From Chryseobacterium daecheongense (GTDB taxonomy: Bacteria; Bacteroidota; Bacteroidia; Flavobacteriales; Weeksellaceae), in NCBI RefSeq assembly GCF_003729955.1, contig NZ_RJTX01000004.1, positions 558,001-622,000 on the forward strand: DNA of 64,000 bases, given 5' to 3'. Of the stretch, positions 18,768-28,059 are shown one piece after another. The translations under genes and the position numbers were made by a program. The notes under the pieces were generated by a model, which was given only the letters and a program-made list of their open reading frames with translations, was not told where the DNA came from and did not search any database. Each line of letters begins with the position of its first letter. Position 1 is the first letter of the stretch.

Positions 18768-21359
18768 TTATCCTCCAATCATTTTTTTTATTGAATTAAG
18801 CTTCATTAGAGCTTCAATAGGAGTCAAAGTATTAATATCTATTTTCGTTAGCTCTTCGCGAATGTTTTCCAGAACAGGATCATCCAGCTGGAAGAAAGAA
18901 AGCTGCATATTTTCCTCCGTCACTCTCTTTATTGTATCTGAAGATGAACTTCCTCCTTGGGAACGGCTGTCTTCCAGTGTTTTCAGGATTTCGTTGGCTC
19001 TGTTCACTACCTTTACAGGCATTCCGGCCAATTTCGCAACATGAATCCCGAAACTATGCTCGCTTCCACCCGGAATCAGCTTTCTTAAGAAAATAATATT
19101 CCCTTTATTCTCCTGAATGGAAACATGGAAGTTTTTTATTCTTTCAAAATTCACCGTCATCTCGTTCAGCTCATGGTAGTGAGTCGCAAATAACGTTTTG
19201 GCCTGTGTTGGGTGTTGATGAAGGTATTCTGCGATTGCCCACGCAATGGAAACCCCATCATAAGTGGAAGTTCCACGCCCAATTTCATCTAACAAGATAA
19301 GACTTCGGTCTGAAATATTATTCAGAATATTGGCCGCCTCATTCATTTCCACCATGAAAGTGGATTCTCCTGCTGAAATATTGTCTGTAGCTCCAACCCT
19401 TGTAAAGATTTTATCCAAAGTTCCTATTTCCGCATGTTTGGCAGGGACAAAGCTTCCGATCTGTGCCAAAAGGCAAACAATGGCTGTCTGACGAAGGATA
19501 GCTGATTTACCGGCCATGTTCGGTCCTGTAACCATGATGATCTGTTGGGTATCTTTATCCAAAAAGATATCATTCGGGATGTATTTTTCTCCTAAAGGAA
19601 GAGCGTTTTCGATGATCGGATGCCTTGCTTCTTTTAGATCAATGGCATAGCCTTCATTTAAAACCGGCTTCGTATAGCTCTCAGAAACAGCCAGCTCAGA
19701 TAATCCGACAGCTACATCCAGTTGTGCAATGATATTTGAATTTTCCTGGATCTGATCTATATACACCATAGTTTCCGAACATACATTTCTGTACAGTTCA
19801 TTTTCCAGCACTCCTATTTTTTCTTCAGCTCCAAGAATCTGGTTTTCATATTCTTTTAATTCTTCTGTAATGTAGCGTTCTGCATTCACAAGGGTTTGCT
19901 TTCTCACCCATTCACTTGGAACTTTATCTTTATGAGTGTTTCGAACTTCAATAAAATACCCGAAAACGTTATTGAAATCTATTTTAAGGCTGGTAATTCC
20001 GGTTCTTTCAACTTCTCTTTGGCACATTTCGTCAAGGAAACCTCTTCCTTTGCTCTGAAGATTCCTCAATCTGTCCAGCTCTTCCGAAATTCCTTCTTTA
20101 ATAATATTTCCTTTGGCAAGGCTTACGGGAAGTTCTTCATTAAGATTATTTTGCAGGAACTTTATCAATGCATCCAGATCATATAATGGCTCCAGCCAAG
20201 CGAGAACATCAGCATGTGGATGAAGCAATGCTTTGATCTGGTGAATATTGATCAGACTCTGACGAAGATATCCGAGTTCTTTCGGGGAGATTTTTTCAGC
20301 CGCCAGTTTTCCCATCAGACGGTCAAGATCGGAAATCGATTTTAGTAGCTGACAAATTTCGTATTTCAGATTATCGTTTTCGTTGAAAAAATCAATCAAA
20401 GATAGTCTTCTATTGATCTCATTCACAGATTTTAAAGGAAGAATAATTCTTCTTCTCAGCAACCTTCCTCCCATCGGTGTAGATGTTTTATCAATAATAT
20501 CCAGCAGCGATTTTCCCTGTGGATTGCTTGAATAAACGATTTCAAGATTTCTCAGCGTGAAATTATCCATCATCAGAAAATCTTCCTGTGGAATAATCTG
20601 GATTTTTGTGATATGAGCAAGAAGGTTGTGATGGGTATCTTCTACTAAATACGCGAAAATAGCTCCTGCTGCAGTAATGGCAAGTGGTAATGTTTCTACC
20701 CCGAATCCTTTTAAAGAATTGGTTTTGAATTGACTGGTAAGCTTTTCGTAAGCAAAATTATACTGAAAAGCCCAGTCTTCCAATTTGAAAGCATTTTTAT
20801 TTTTAAGCTGTTCCGGGATCTGTACGCTTCTTTGGTAAATGATCTCACTGGGATCAAAAGTATTGACAATATGAAGTAATTTATCCAAATTCCCTTCGCT
20901 TACCAGGAATTCCCCGGTTGAAATATCTACCAACGCAATTCCGAACTTCTCTTTTTCTTTATGAATAGAAAGCAGGAAATTATTCTTTTTGGAATTCAGC
21001 ACCTGATCATTGAAAGTAACTCCGGGAGTAACCAATTCAGTGACTCCTCTTTTCACAATTCCTTTCACCATTTTCGGATCTTCCAGCTGATCACAGATTG
21101 CAACTCTCATTCCCGCTCTCACCAGCTTGGGCAAATAAGAATCTATGGAATGATGAGGAAATCCCGCCAATTCAGTATGGCTGTCTCCGTTGGCTCTTTT
21201 GGTAAGGACAATTCCAAGGATCTGCGAGGTTTTAATGGCATCCTGCCCGAAAGTTTCATAAAAATCTCCCACACGGAATAGTAACAGCGCATCAGGATAT
21301 TTCGCCTTAATGGTATTATATTGTGTCATTAACGGGGTTTCTTTTTTCACCTTTGCCAT
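18768..21359 (-). CDS. mutS: DNA mismatch repair protein MutS
   Basis: 863 residues, normal for MutS1. MutS recognises mismatches and recruits MutL. The mismatch-reading motif GDFYETFG is present (about residues 31-38, Phe and Glu of F-x-E). The lever and clamp regions follow, and the ATPase has Walker A TGPNMAGKS (about 612-620), Walker B LILLDEIGRGTSTYDG and the ATHYHEL segment. The C-terminal dimerisation part follows the GSEHSFGIHVAKLAGMP block. A monocistronic minus-strand gene. Confidence 0.98.
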   Translation of the reverse strand: MAKVKKETPLMTQYNTIKAKYPDALLLFRVGDFYETFGQDAIKTSQILGIVLTKRANGDSHTELAGFPHHSIDSYLPKLVRAGMRVAICDQLEDPKMVKGIVKRGVTELVTPGVTFNDQVLNSKKNNFLLSIHKEKEKFGIALVDISTGEFLVSEGNLDKLLHIVNTFDPSEIIYQRSVQIPEQLKNKNAFKLEDWAFQYNFAYEKLTSQFKTNSLKGFGVETLPLAITAAGAIFAYLVEDTHHNLLAHITKIQIIPQEDFLMMDNFTLRNLEIVYSSNPQGKSLLDIIDKTSTPMGGRLLRRRIILPLKSVNEINRRLSLIDFFNENDNLKYEICQLLKSISDLDRLMGKLAAEKISPKELGYLRQSLINIHQIKALLHPHADVLAWLEPLYDLDALIKFLQNNLNEELPVSLAKGNIIKEGISEELDRLRNLQSKGRGFLDEMCQREVERTGITSLKIDFNNVFGYFIEVRNTHKDKVPSEWVRKQTLVNAERYITEELKEYENQILGAEEKIGVLENELYRNVCSETMVYIDQIQENSNIIAQLDVAVGLSELAVSESYTKPVLNEGYAIDLKEARHPIIENALPLGEKYIPNDIFLDKDTQQIIMVTGPNMAGKSAILRQTAIVCLLAQIGSFVPAKHAEIGTLDKIFTRVGATDNISAGESTFMVEMNEAANILNNISDRSLILLDEIGRGTSTYDGVSIAWAIAEYLHQHPTQAKTLFATHYHELNEMTVNFERIKNFHVSIQENKGNIIFLRKLIPGGSEHSFGIHVAKLAGMPVKVVNRANEILKTLEDSRSQGGSSSSDTIKRVTEENMQLSFFQLDDPVLENIREELTKIDINTLTPIEALMKLNSIKKMIGG

Positions 21360-21459
21360 GTAAATGTCTCTTGAAATTTAGGATGGTAAAAGTAAGAATA
21401 AAAAACAAAACGACTAAAACCCTTTATAGTGAATTCAACGTTTGAAGACAAAAATAATT

Positions 21460-21540
21460 ACCTCAGATTTCACAGATTTACTCAGATTAAAAATAAAACC
21501 GAAACATCTGCGCTAATTTGTGGTCTCTGTTGGTCTTTAT
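21460..21540. repeat. Degenerate intergenic repeat with CAGATTT units
   Basis: The 186-base spacer between mutS and the cupin gene has three CAGATT(T/A) units within 26 bases, then ATCTGCGCTAATTTGTGG and TCTCTGTTGGTCTTT. Similar blocks of short near-repeats recur between genes in many flavobacterial genomes as far as I recall. No coding frame or clear terminator is visible. Confidence 0.5.
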
Positions 21541-21545
21541 AAAAT

Positions 21546-22424
21546 TTACTGCTTGTTTTTAACGTATTTTTTTAAAGCCTTGCTGCTTTTTTCATACGCC
21601 CATTTCTGTTTGTAATTTACCCATTTTGCTTTGAACATTTTTCTTAACAGCTTATCTGTATACCGCATGATGAAAACATGATAGAGCATGCTGGCAAAAA
21701 CTTTAGGCTTATTAGGCAATGCCCGAAGCGATAAGGAAAACCCAGGCTCCAGATATCTGTTGAAATGCCAGAAAGCACCGGGTATAAAAAGCGCATCCCC
21801 GTGTTCCATAAAGATCTCATATCCTTTTGCATATTGCAGGGCCGGGAATTTTTCATAATCCGGGTTTTCAAAATCTACGTCGTAAATAGTGTGTACCGAA
21901 AGCGGTACTTTATATAAAAACGGAGATTGTTTCTGATCAAATAGGAGAATCCTTTTCTTGCCTTCAAAATGGATATGGAGAAAATCACCTAAATCCACAT
22001 CATAATGCATGAGAACATGAGCTTCACTTCCACCAAAAAATAAAGTAGGCAATCTTTTAAAGAATTTCATCCCCAGATCCGGATAGGCGAAGTTTTTCAA
22101 CAATTCAGGTAGTCGGTCTGTAATGATGTAAAAAAAGATCCTTAAATCCGAAGGTTTACTTTTGATCGTATCTATATACTCCTTCATTTTCATATGTGTT
22201 ACCGGAGCATCTGAGCTTTTGGAAGCATCAGCAGGCTTGTTATCATACAAAGGAACTTCCTGGTCACCTGCCTTTTCACGAATATAGGCCAGGTTCCATT
22301 TGTCATAAGCATCCCAACGGCTTGCAAAATTCTTGATTAGAAGAGGCTTATGCTTTTTGAAGTAATTTTTCTGAAAGTCTTCTTTTCTGATATCATGTAC
22401 AACATCTACGTTCTCGAGGATCAT
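21546..22424 (-). CDS. JmjC/cupin_8-like Fe(II)-dependent oxygenase
   Basis: 292 residues. The 2-His-1-carboxylate iron site is visible as His140-x-Asp142 (HVLMHYD) and His220 (GAFWHFNRY), the layout of cupin_8/JmjC-like dioxygenases that use 2-oxoglutarate and hydroxylate proteins or small molecules. The FASRW segment near the N-terminus (about 33-37) and the GDALFIPGAFWH block are family signatures. Cytoplasmic. The substrate is unknown. Confidence 0.85.
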   Translation of the reverse strand: MILENVDVVHDIRKEDFQKNYFKKHKPLLIKNFASRWDAYDKWNLAYIREKAGDQEVPLYDNKPADASKSSDAPVTHMKMKEYIDTIKSKPSDLRIFFYIITDRLPELLKNFAYPDLGMKFFKRLPTLFFGGSEAHVLMHYDVDLGDFLHIHFEGKKRILLFDQKQSPFLYKVPLSVHTIYDVDFENPDYEKFPALQYAKGYEIFMEHGDALFIPGAFWHFNRYLEPGFSLSLRALPNKPKVFASMLYHVFIMRYTDKLLRKMFKAKWVNYKQKWAYEKSSKALKKYVKNKQ

Positions 22425-22480
22425 CTGTTTTAGATTTATGATGAATAAAAATACTGTTTTTTTTGAAATTTGTAAAAATT

Positions 22481-22488
22481 TATCTTTG
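22481..22488 (+). promoter_or_regulatory. -7 box of the bestrophin gene
   Basis: TATCTTTG fits the consensus and lies 17 bases before the ATG. A TTG sits only 15 bases upstream of it, shorter than usual. Confidence 0.4.
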
Positions 22489-22505
22489 TACCATTAAGCT
22501 AATTT

Positions 22506-23396
22506 ATGAAAGCCTATAATACCAAACATTTTCTGAAAATTCTTTTCAGCCTTCACAAAAGCGATACGCTAAAAATTCTTTTCCCTACCATGATTTTGGT
22601 GGGAGCCTATTCTTATGGCATTGCCTACCTGGAACTGGAATATCTCCACTTGACATCCAAGTCAAAAGTAAGCAATGTGGGTCTCATCCATTCTTTACTG
22701 GGCTTTGTTCTGTCTTTATTGCTGGTTTTCAGGACCAATACGGCTTATGACAGATGGTGGGAAGGCAGAAAACTTTGGGGAAAACTGGTGAATGATACGA
22801 GGAACTTTGCCATTAAGATCAATGCAATCCTGGAAGATGACAGGCAAAATGCAGAACAAATTGCGCGATATTTAAAATTCTTTCCTCATTTTCTGGCGAA
22901 ACATCTTTCCAAGGACTCTACCCGGTTGGCTTTGGATGAAGATTATTCTGAAATTGAAAAATCCCTGAAAAATCATGGCCCGAGTGAAATCATCATTCTT
23001 TTGACTCACAAACTGAACCAATTAAAGAAGCAGGGAAAAATTTCTGAAGTGGAAATGGTCTATCTGGACACCCAGCTTTCGGGTTTTTTAGATGTTTGCG
23101 GCGGATGTGAGAGAATAAAAAACACTCCTATTCCCTACTCCTATTCTTCATTCGTAAAGAAATTTATTGTCATTTATGTATTGGCTTTACCGGTAGCTTA
23201 TGTCATCAATATTGGGCTTTTTATGATTCCGCTGACCGTTTTTGTTTATTATGTTCTGATGAGCTTGGAGCTTATTGCAGAAGAAATTGAAGACCCTTTC
23301 AATAATGATGAAAATGATATTCCGATGGAAACACTGGCTCAGAATATTGAGAAAAATGTTCATCAAATTATGGGAATAAAAAAATCAACCTCTTAA
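22506..23396 (+). CDS. Bestrophin-family ion channel (YneE/UPF0187)
   Basis: 296 residues. The signature FRTNTAYDRWWEGRKLWGKLVNDTRNFA (about residues 76-103) is diagnostic of bacterial bestrophin homologues, which form pentameric channels in the inner membrane. Hydrophobic helices lie near 24-44, 57-76, 222-242 and 243-260. The ending EDPFNNDENDIP matches the family's acidic segment near the pore exit. Bacterial members have been found cation selective in at least one case. The gene ends overlap by 4 bases with the convergent gene at 23393. Confidence 0.92.
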   Translation: MKAYNTKHFLKILFSLHKSDTLKILFPTMILVGAYSYGIAYLELEYLHLTSKSKVSNVGLIHSLLGFVLSLLLVFRTNTAYDRWWEGRKLWGKLVNDTRNFAIKINAILEDDRQNAEQIARYLKFFPHFLAKHLSKDSTRLALDEDYSEIEKSLKNHGPSEIIILLTHKLNQLKKQGKISEVEMVYLDTQLSGFLDVCGGCERIKNTPIPYSYSSFVKKFIVIYVLALPVAYVINIGLFMIPLTVFVYYVLMSLELIAEEIEDPFNNDENDIPMETLAQNIEKNVHQIMGIKKSTS

Positions 23397-23989
23397 AGAT
23401 TGATTTCTACGAGTTCTCCGTCACTCTTTATTTCTACAAATTTGCTTTCCCTGTTGGCCGAAGCATAGTTATAAAAGAATGTTTGATATATCGGTGTGGA
23501 ATACTGATAATTGTTATTGATATAAGTATCCGTAGTTCCTGTCTGCTGCTGATAACTTGCTGTTGCAGTAAAATTAACAATGGTTTCAAGGTAATATTTT
23601 CCCGGCTTAAGCTTTTCAAATCTGAATCTTCCCCGGTTATCCGTTAAAGCTTCTATCCTGTACTTAAAGGTTTCTTCAGACATATACACGGTGGTATTCT
23701 TATTTTCATATTTTCGTCTCATTTTATAGAATTCCTCAAAATAGGGTGTCACAGGAAATAACATCACCACGGTTCCTTGCGGAGCATAATGTTTTTGGCC
23801 TAAAAGAGGTTTTATTCCCCAATTATTTTTTTGTTTGGTGGAAGCTACTCCTTCAATGGTTGAATTCCCGAAACCTATCATTGCCTGAGCTTGTTTTTTA
23901 TCAAAAAAAGCCTGTGGATAATACGTGTTTTGGGCCTTTGAGAAAATAAAAGTCGATACCAACGTCATTAAAATGAGTACATTTTTCAT
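23393..23989 (-). CDS. Exported protein with a carboxypeptidase-regulatory-like fold
   Basis: 198 residues from the ATG at 23989. I prefer this to the ATG six codons earlier because it places a clean signal peptide (MKNVLILMTLVSTFIFSKAQ) at the terminus. The segment YRIEALTDNRGRFRFEKLKPGKYYLETIVNF resembles the CarboxypepD_reg/SpaA-type beta sandwich found in surface proteins. No catalytic residues recognised. Function unknown. Confidence 0.7.
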   Translation of the reverse strand: MKNVLILMTLVSTFIFSKAQNTYYPQAFFDKKQAQAMIGFGNSTIEGVASTKQKNNWGIKPLLGQKHYAPQGTVVMLFPVTPYFEEFYKMRRKYENKNTTVYMSEETFKYRIEALTDNRGRFRFEKLKPGKYYLETIVNFTATASYQQQTGTTDTYINNNYQYSTPIYQTFFYNYASANRESKFVEIKSDGELVEINL

Positions 23990-24022
23990 AGCATATTTTT
24001 TACCCAAATATAACTATTTTGC

Positions 24023-24030
24023 TATTTTTG
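24023..24030 (+). promoter_or_regulatory. -7 box of the MORN-repeat gene
   Basis: TATTTTTG, 14 bases before the ATG at 24045, with no TTG at the expected -33 position. Confidence 0.4.
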
Positions 24031-24044
24031 AAATAAAAATATCT

Positions 24045-24665
24045 ATGAAATACATTATTTCGTTACTTTTTTGCGTTTCATCATTTTTTTCTGCCCAAAA
24101 GCCCTGCGGATACAAGGACGGGCTTCAGGAAGGAACATGCAAACAATTCTATAAGAATGGCCAGGTAAAGGAAATAGCAGAATGGAAAAAAGGAAAATTA
24201 GAGGGAGATGCTGTTTTTTATTTTGAAAACGGAAAAATTCAGGCGCAAGGTGAATATAAAAAAGGCTATAAGGTAAAAGAATGGTCTTATTTTGATAAAG
24301 ATGGCAAACTAACCGCTAAAGAAACATTCAGAAATGGTGAAAAGAACATTTATGACAACAGCTCTACGGCTACTTTTTTTTCTTCTACCGGTGTAGTGAC
24401 CGAAATTTCCAACTATAAATTCGGAAAATTACATGGGGAAAGCAAATTGTTTCATGAAGACGGAAAGTCTGTGAAGCAGATCGGTTATTATGAAGGCGGT
24501 GCCGCAATAGGAAAATGGAAAACATTATATCCATCAGGAAAAATCCAACGCGAAACAGAATTCGTAAATGATAAATGGAACGGAAACCGAATTCATTATC
24601 GTGAAGACGGAAGCGTAGAAAAAACGGAAGTTTATAAAGACGGAAAATTAATCTCAACAAAATAA
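24045..24665 (+). CDS. Exported MORN-repeat protein (YwqK-like)
   Basis: 206 residues from the ATG at 24045. The longer frame's N-terminus lies over the neighbouring gene's 5' region, while this start gives a signal peptide (MKYIISLLFCVSSFFSAQ). The body is a run of about seven MORN-variant repeats of the type YKNGQVKEIAEWKKGKLEGD. Database annotation often calls these toxin-antitoxin YwqK-family antitoxins, but no toxin partner is near, so that label should not be taken as function. Probably periplasmic or surface exposed. Confidence 0.85.
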   Translation: MKYIISLLFCVSSFFSAQKPCGYKDGLQEGTCKQFYKNGQVKEIAEWKKGKLEGDAVFYFENGKIQAQGEYKKGYKVKEWSYFDKDGKLTAKETFRNGEKNIYDNSSTATFFSSTGVVTEISNYKFGKLHGESKLFHEDGKSVKQIGYYEGGAAIGKWKTLYPSGKIQRETEFVNDKWNGNRIHYREDGSVEKTEVYKDGKLISTK

Positions 24666-24669
24666 TACA

Positions 24670-25200
24670 TTGGTACACAAATTAAAACTGGAGGAACTCA
24701 ACAGAATAGATGTAGAAACATTTAAGAAGACGGAAAAAATCCCATTAATTGTTGTTTTAGATAACATTAGAAGCATGCATAATGTCGGTGCGGCATTCAG
24801 AACAGGTGATGCTTTTCTGATTGAAAAAATAATTCTTTGCGGGATCACTCCACAACCTCCTCACCGTGAAATCCATAAAGCGGCTCTTGGTGCTACGGAA
24901 AGTGTGGACTGGATTTATGAAAACGACATCAATACAGCCATTAATGATCTGAAAGCTCAAGGTTTTGAAATCATTGGCATTGAACAAACCTCAGGAAGCC
25001 AGCTGATTACAGATTTTACAATTGACAAAACAAAGAAATATGCTGTCATATTAGGAAATGAAGTAGACGGAATCAGTGATGAAGCGTTACCTAATATTGA
25101 TACATTTCTTGAGATTCCTCAATTAGGAACAAAGCATTCATTAAATGTAAGTGTATGTGGAGGAATCGTAATGTGGGAATTTGCCAAGGCATTAAAATAA
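24670..25200 (+). CDS. TrmH/SpoU-family RNA 2'-O-methyltransferase
   Basis: 176 residues. All three SPOUT motifs are present: NIRSMHNVGAAFRTGDAF (motif 1, about residues 34-51), YAVILGNEVDGISDEAL (motif 2) and IPQLGTKHSLNVSVCGG (motif 3). Such enzymes use S-adenosylmethionine to methylate tRNA or rRNA; the target is not evident. There is no ATG that keeps the conserved N-terminus, and the TTG at 24670 gives the expected VHKLKLEELNR opening. It starts 4 bases after the MORN gene's stop. Confidence 0.88.
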   Translation: MVHKLKLEELNRIDVETFKKTEKIPLIVVLDNIRSMHNVGAAFRTGDAFLIEKIILCGITPQPPHREIHKAALGATESVDWIYENDINTAINDLKAQGFEIIGIEQTSGSQLITDFTIDKTKKYAVILGNEVDGISDEALPNIDTFLEIPQLGTKHSLNVSVCGGIVMWEFAKALK

Positions 25201-25201
25201 A

Positions 25202-25240
25202 AAAACTGCATATGTCATTTGATAGACAGTGCAGTTTGAA
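25202..25240 (+). terminator. Likely terminator after the RNA methyltransferase
   Basis: The stem AAACTGCA/TGCAGTTT, with an inner TGTC/GACA pairing, starts 2 bases past the stop. No strong T run follows, so termination efficiency is uncertain. Confidence 0.55.
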
Positions 25241-25388
25241 ATAAATCTAATAAAAAGTAAAAATGAAAGGCTACAAAGGTAACTTTTTTTTCATTACAAA
25301 CAAATTTTAAATTTATTTTTTTTGCACTACCTTTAAAAAAGTTTCATTTTCAGAAAAAGTTTCGTTTAATTTTTTATAAATTAGCACA

Positions 25389-26039
25389 ATGTTTATCAAG
25401 GATTATATCTCAAAAGATTTCCCGTGTTTCAGCCTGACTGATTCGATAGAATCAGCAAGAAATACTTTAGAAGACTTTGGATATACCCATATTTTCATCA
25501 AGAAATCCCACCATTTTTACGGAGCTATTGCCAAAGACTTTTTATACGAAGAGGAAGGGACGCTTAAGGACCTTGAACATCAGATCGAACGATTCGCCAT
25601 TCTTGAGGACAATAATATCATGGACAGCATCCGTTTGTTTTATACATTCAATTCCAATGTGATCCCGGTAATCAATAAAAACGAAAAATATCTGGGATAC
25701 ATCAGCTGTGATGATATTTTCCAGGATTTTTCCCGTTACCCGCTGTTTTCAGAATCGGGAGCTATTCTTACTGTTGAAACACCTGCAAGAAAATATTCCA
25801 TGACGGAGATCGCCAATATTGTGGAAAGCAATAATTCCAAATTTTATGGAGGGTTCATTAGCTTTATGTCTGAGGAGGTTATTCAGGTGACCATCAAAAT
25901 CAGCAATGAAAACCTGGGTTCCATTGATGCAACTTTTGACCGATATGATTATAGAATTGTTGAAAAATACTATTCTGATGAGAAAACTGACCTGTTCAAA
26001 GACCGGTACGGATTTCTCCAAAAATTCATAGAAATATAA
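25389..26039 (+). CDS. CBS-domain protein next to nadK
   Basis: 216 residues. Two degenerate CBS repeats occupy about residues 1-125 (ISKDFPCFSLTDSIESARNTL, then NSNVIPVINKNEKYLGYISCDDI). An ACT-like C-terminal half follows (about 135-216). CBS pairs usually bind adenine nucleotides. The gene ends 2 bases before nadK. This pairing and the ligand class suggest a regulator of NAD kinase or an energy sensor, but that is inference. Confidence 0.8.
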   Translation: MFIKDYISKDFPCFSLTDSIESARNTLEDFGYTHIFIKKSHHFYGAIAKDFLYEEEGTLKDLEHQIERFAILEDNNIMDSIRLFYTFNSNVIPVINKNEKYLGYISCDDIFQDFSRYPLFSESGAILTVETPARKYSMTEIANIVESNNSKFYGGFISFMSEEVIQVTIKISNENLGSIDATFDRYDYRIVEKYYSDEKTDLFKDRYGFLQKFIEI

Positions 26040-26041
26040 CA

Positions 26042-26908
26042 ATGAAGGCAGCCATATATTCTCAGAAGAAAGATCTTGATACGTTTCTGTATCTAAGCAA
26101 ATTTGTTTCAGAGCTTGAAAGCAGAGGCGTAAAATCTGTTTTATATGATGAAATGGCTGAAGCGCTTCAGTTTTCCAAAATTTTTGAAACGTTCAATAAT
26201 AAACAAGATCTGATCGATAAGGAAGTAGATCTTTTTTTTACGTTTGGGGGAGATGGAACCATTGTGAATTCCATTACATTCATTGAAGATCTTGAAATTC
26301 CTATTGTAGGGGTAAACACCGGAAGATTAGGATTTTTAGCCAGCTTTACCAAAGAAGAAGTTTTTAAAGAGCTTGATGCTATTTTGAAAGGTGACGTAAA
26401 AACAAGCCGCCGTTCTGTGATTGAAGTGGTTTCTCCAAGATCGGAAGATTTTTTCCCGTATGCATTGAACGACGTTACCGTTTCCCGAAAAGAAACAACA
26501 TCCATGATTACCGTGGATTCTTATATTAATGACGAATTTCTGAATGTGTTTTGGGGTGACGGTGTGATTATCTCTACACCAACAGGTTCTACCGCTTATT
26601 CTTTAAGCTGTGGAGGTCCGATTATTTCGCCCAACAACGAAAACTTCGTCATTACACCTATTGCCCCTCACAATTTGAATGTAAGACCTCTGATTGTGAA
26701 TGATACAGTAGAAATTAAATTCAGAGTGGAAAGCAGGGTTCCTCAATATTCTTTGTCTTTGGACTCAAGGCTTATCCATATCGAAACCGATAAAGAAATC
26801 ATTATCAAAAAGGCAGATTTTCAGATTCTTCTGGTTCAGCCGAACAGTTTAAGTTTTTACGAAACGATTCGTCAGAAGCTACTTTGGGGACGAGACAAAA
26901 GAAATTAG
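26042..26908 (+). CDS. nadK: NAD kinase
   Basis: 288 residues. It phosphorylates NAD to NADP with ATP in the cytoplasm. The kinase motif FGGDGTIVNS carries GGDGT at residues 69-73 with catalytic Asp71. The second motif TPTGSTAYSLSCGGPI (about 179-194) completes the active site. Length is normal. Cotranscribed with the CBS gene (2-base gap). Confidence 0.96.
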   Translation: MKAAIYSQKKDLDTFLYLSKFVSELESRGVKSVLYDEMAEALQFSKIFETFNNKQDLIDKEVDLFFTFGGDGTIVNSITFIEDLEIPIVGVNTGRLGFLASFTKEEVFKELDAILKGDVKTSRRSVIEVVSPRSEDFFPYALNDVTVSRKETTSMITVDSYINDEFLNVFWGDGVIISTPTGSTAYSLSCGGPIISPNNENFVITPIAPHNLNVRPLIVNDTVEIKFRVESRVPQYSLSLDSRLIHIETDKEIIIKKADFQILLVQPNSLSFYETIRQKLLWGRDKRN

Positions 26909-26934
26909 TAATTACACAAAATTTCTTACCTTTA
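26905..26934 (+). promoter_or_regulatory. Possible promoter of fbaA
   Basis: TTA (26905-26907), 19 bases, then TACCTTTA (26927-26934). Both boxes differ from the Bacteroidota consensus (TTG, TAnnTTTG) by one base. Spacing is exact, and the leader would be about 40 bases. Confidence 0.4.
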
Positions 26935-26979
26935 CACGAATTTTTAAATCATCTAATAATTACATATAAAAAGTAAAAC

Positions 26980-28050
26980 ATGAGCAGAATTTTCCCGGCA
27001 GGAGTTGCCACAGGTCAGTTAGTTACAGATATTTTCCAGTACGCTAAAGAAAACAAATTCGCTTTACCTGCAGTAAATGTTGTAGGATCAAGCAATATAA
27101 ATGCGACATTGGAAACTGCCGCAAAATTAAATTCTCCTGTTATCATCCAGTTTTCGAACGGAGGAGCTGCTTTCAATGCAGGAAAAGGATTAAGCAATGA
27201 CGGACAAAAAGCTGCTGTTTTAGGAGCAATTGCCGGAGCAAAACATATTCATACGCTAGCTGAAGCTTACGGAGCTACTGTTATTTTACATACAGACCAC
27301 TGTGCAAAGAAATTATTGCCTTGGATCGACGGATTAATGGATGCTAACGAAGATTTCTTCAAGCAGACAGGAAAATCCCTTTATTCTTCTCACATGTTGG
27401 ATCTTTCTGAAGAACCTTTAGAAGAAAACCTTGAAATTTCGGCAAAATATTTCGAAAGAATGGCTAAAATGCAGATGACTTTAGAGGTAGAAATCGGAGT
27501 TACAGGAGGTGAAGAAGATGGTGTTGACAATTCCGATGTAGACAATTCCAAATTATATACTCAGCCGGAAGATGTAGCATATACCTACGAAAAATTAAAA
27601 GCTGTTTCTGATAACTTTACGATTGCGGCTGCTTTTGGTAATGTTCACGGAGTATATAAGCCTGGAAACGTGGTTCTTACTCCAAAAATCCTTGACAATT
27701 CTCAGAAATATGTTCAGGAAAAATTCGGAACTGCTGCGAAGCCGATTAATTTCGTATTCCACGGAGGTTCAGGATCTACGTTAGAAGAGATCAGAGAAGC
27801 AATTGATTATGGAGTCATCAAAATGAATATTGATACAGACCTTCAATTTGCTTATACGGAAGGAATCAGAGATTATATGGTAAACAATATCGAATACTTG
27901 AGATCTCAGATCGGAAATCCTGAAGGAGAAGAGAAACCAAACAAGAAATTCTACGATCCAAGAGTTTGGATCAGAAAAGGAGAAGAAACATTCTCTACAA
28001 GATTGGTTAAAGCGTTTGAAGACTTAAATAACGTAAACACTTTAAAATAA
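26980..28050 (+). CDS. fbaA: Class II fructose-bisphosphate aldolase
   Basis: 356 residues. It cleaves fructose 1,6-bisphosphate into dihydroxyacetone phosphate and glyceraldehyde 3-phosphate, a glycolysis and gluconeogenesis step. Zinc and substrate residues are visible: VILHTDHCAKK with His104, Asp106 and His107; EVEIGVTGGEEDG; NVHGVYKPG; and the C-terminal FHGGSGST phosphate loop. Length fits the class IIA long form. The sequence continues into DTDLQFAYTEG, another class II signature. Confidence 0.97.
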   Translation: MSRIFPAGVATGQLVTDIFQYAKENKFALPAVNVVGSSNINATLETAAKLNSPVIIQFSNGGAAFNAGKGLSNDGQKAAVLGAIAGAKHIHTLAEAYGATVILHTDHCAKKLLPWIDGLMDANEDFFKQTGKSLYSSHMLDLSEEPLEENLEISAKYFERMAKMQMTLEVEIGVTGGEEDGVDNSDVDNSKLYTQPEDVAYTYEKLKAVSDNFTIAAAFGNVHGVYKPGNVVLTPKILDNSQKYVQEKFGTAAKPINFVFHGGSGSTLEEIREAIDYGVIKMNIDTDLQFAYTEGIRDYMVNNIEYLRSQIGNPEGEEKPNKKFYDPRVWIRKGEETFSTRLVKAFEDLNNVNTLK

Positions 28051-28059
28051 GAATTGTAC

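Noticed and set aside
18745..19044. 99-residue plus-strand frame after the TonB-C gene
   Set aside because: It lies antisense to the 3' end of mutS and has no supporting motif.
24045..24665. Antitoxin of a toxin-antitoxin system
   Set aside because: Only the family label suggests this. The protein has a signal peptide and no toxin gene is adjacent.
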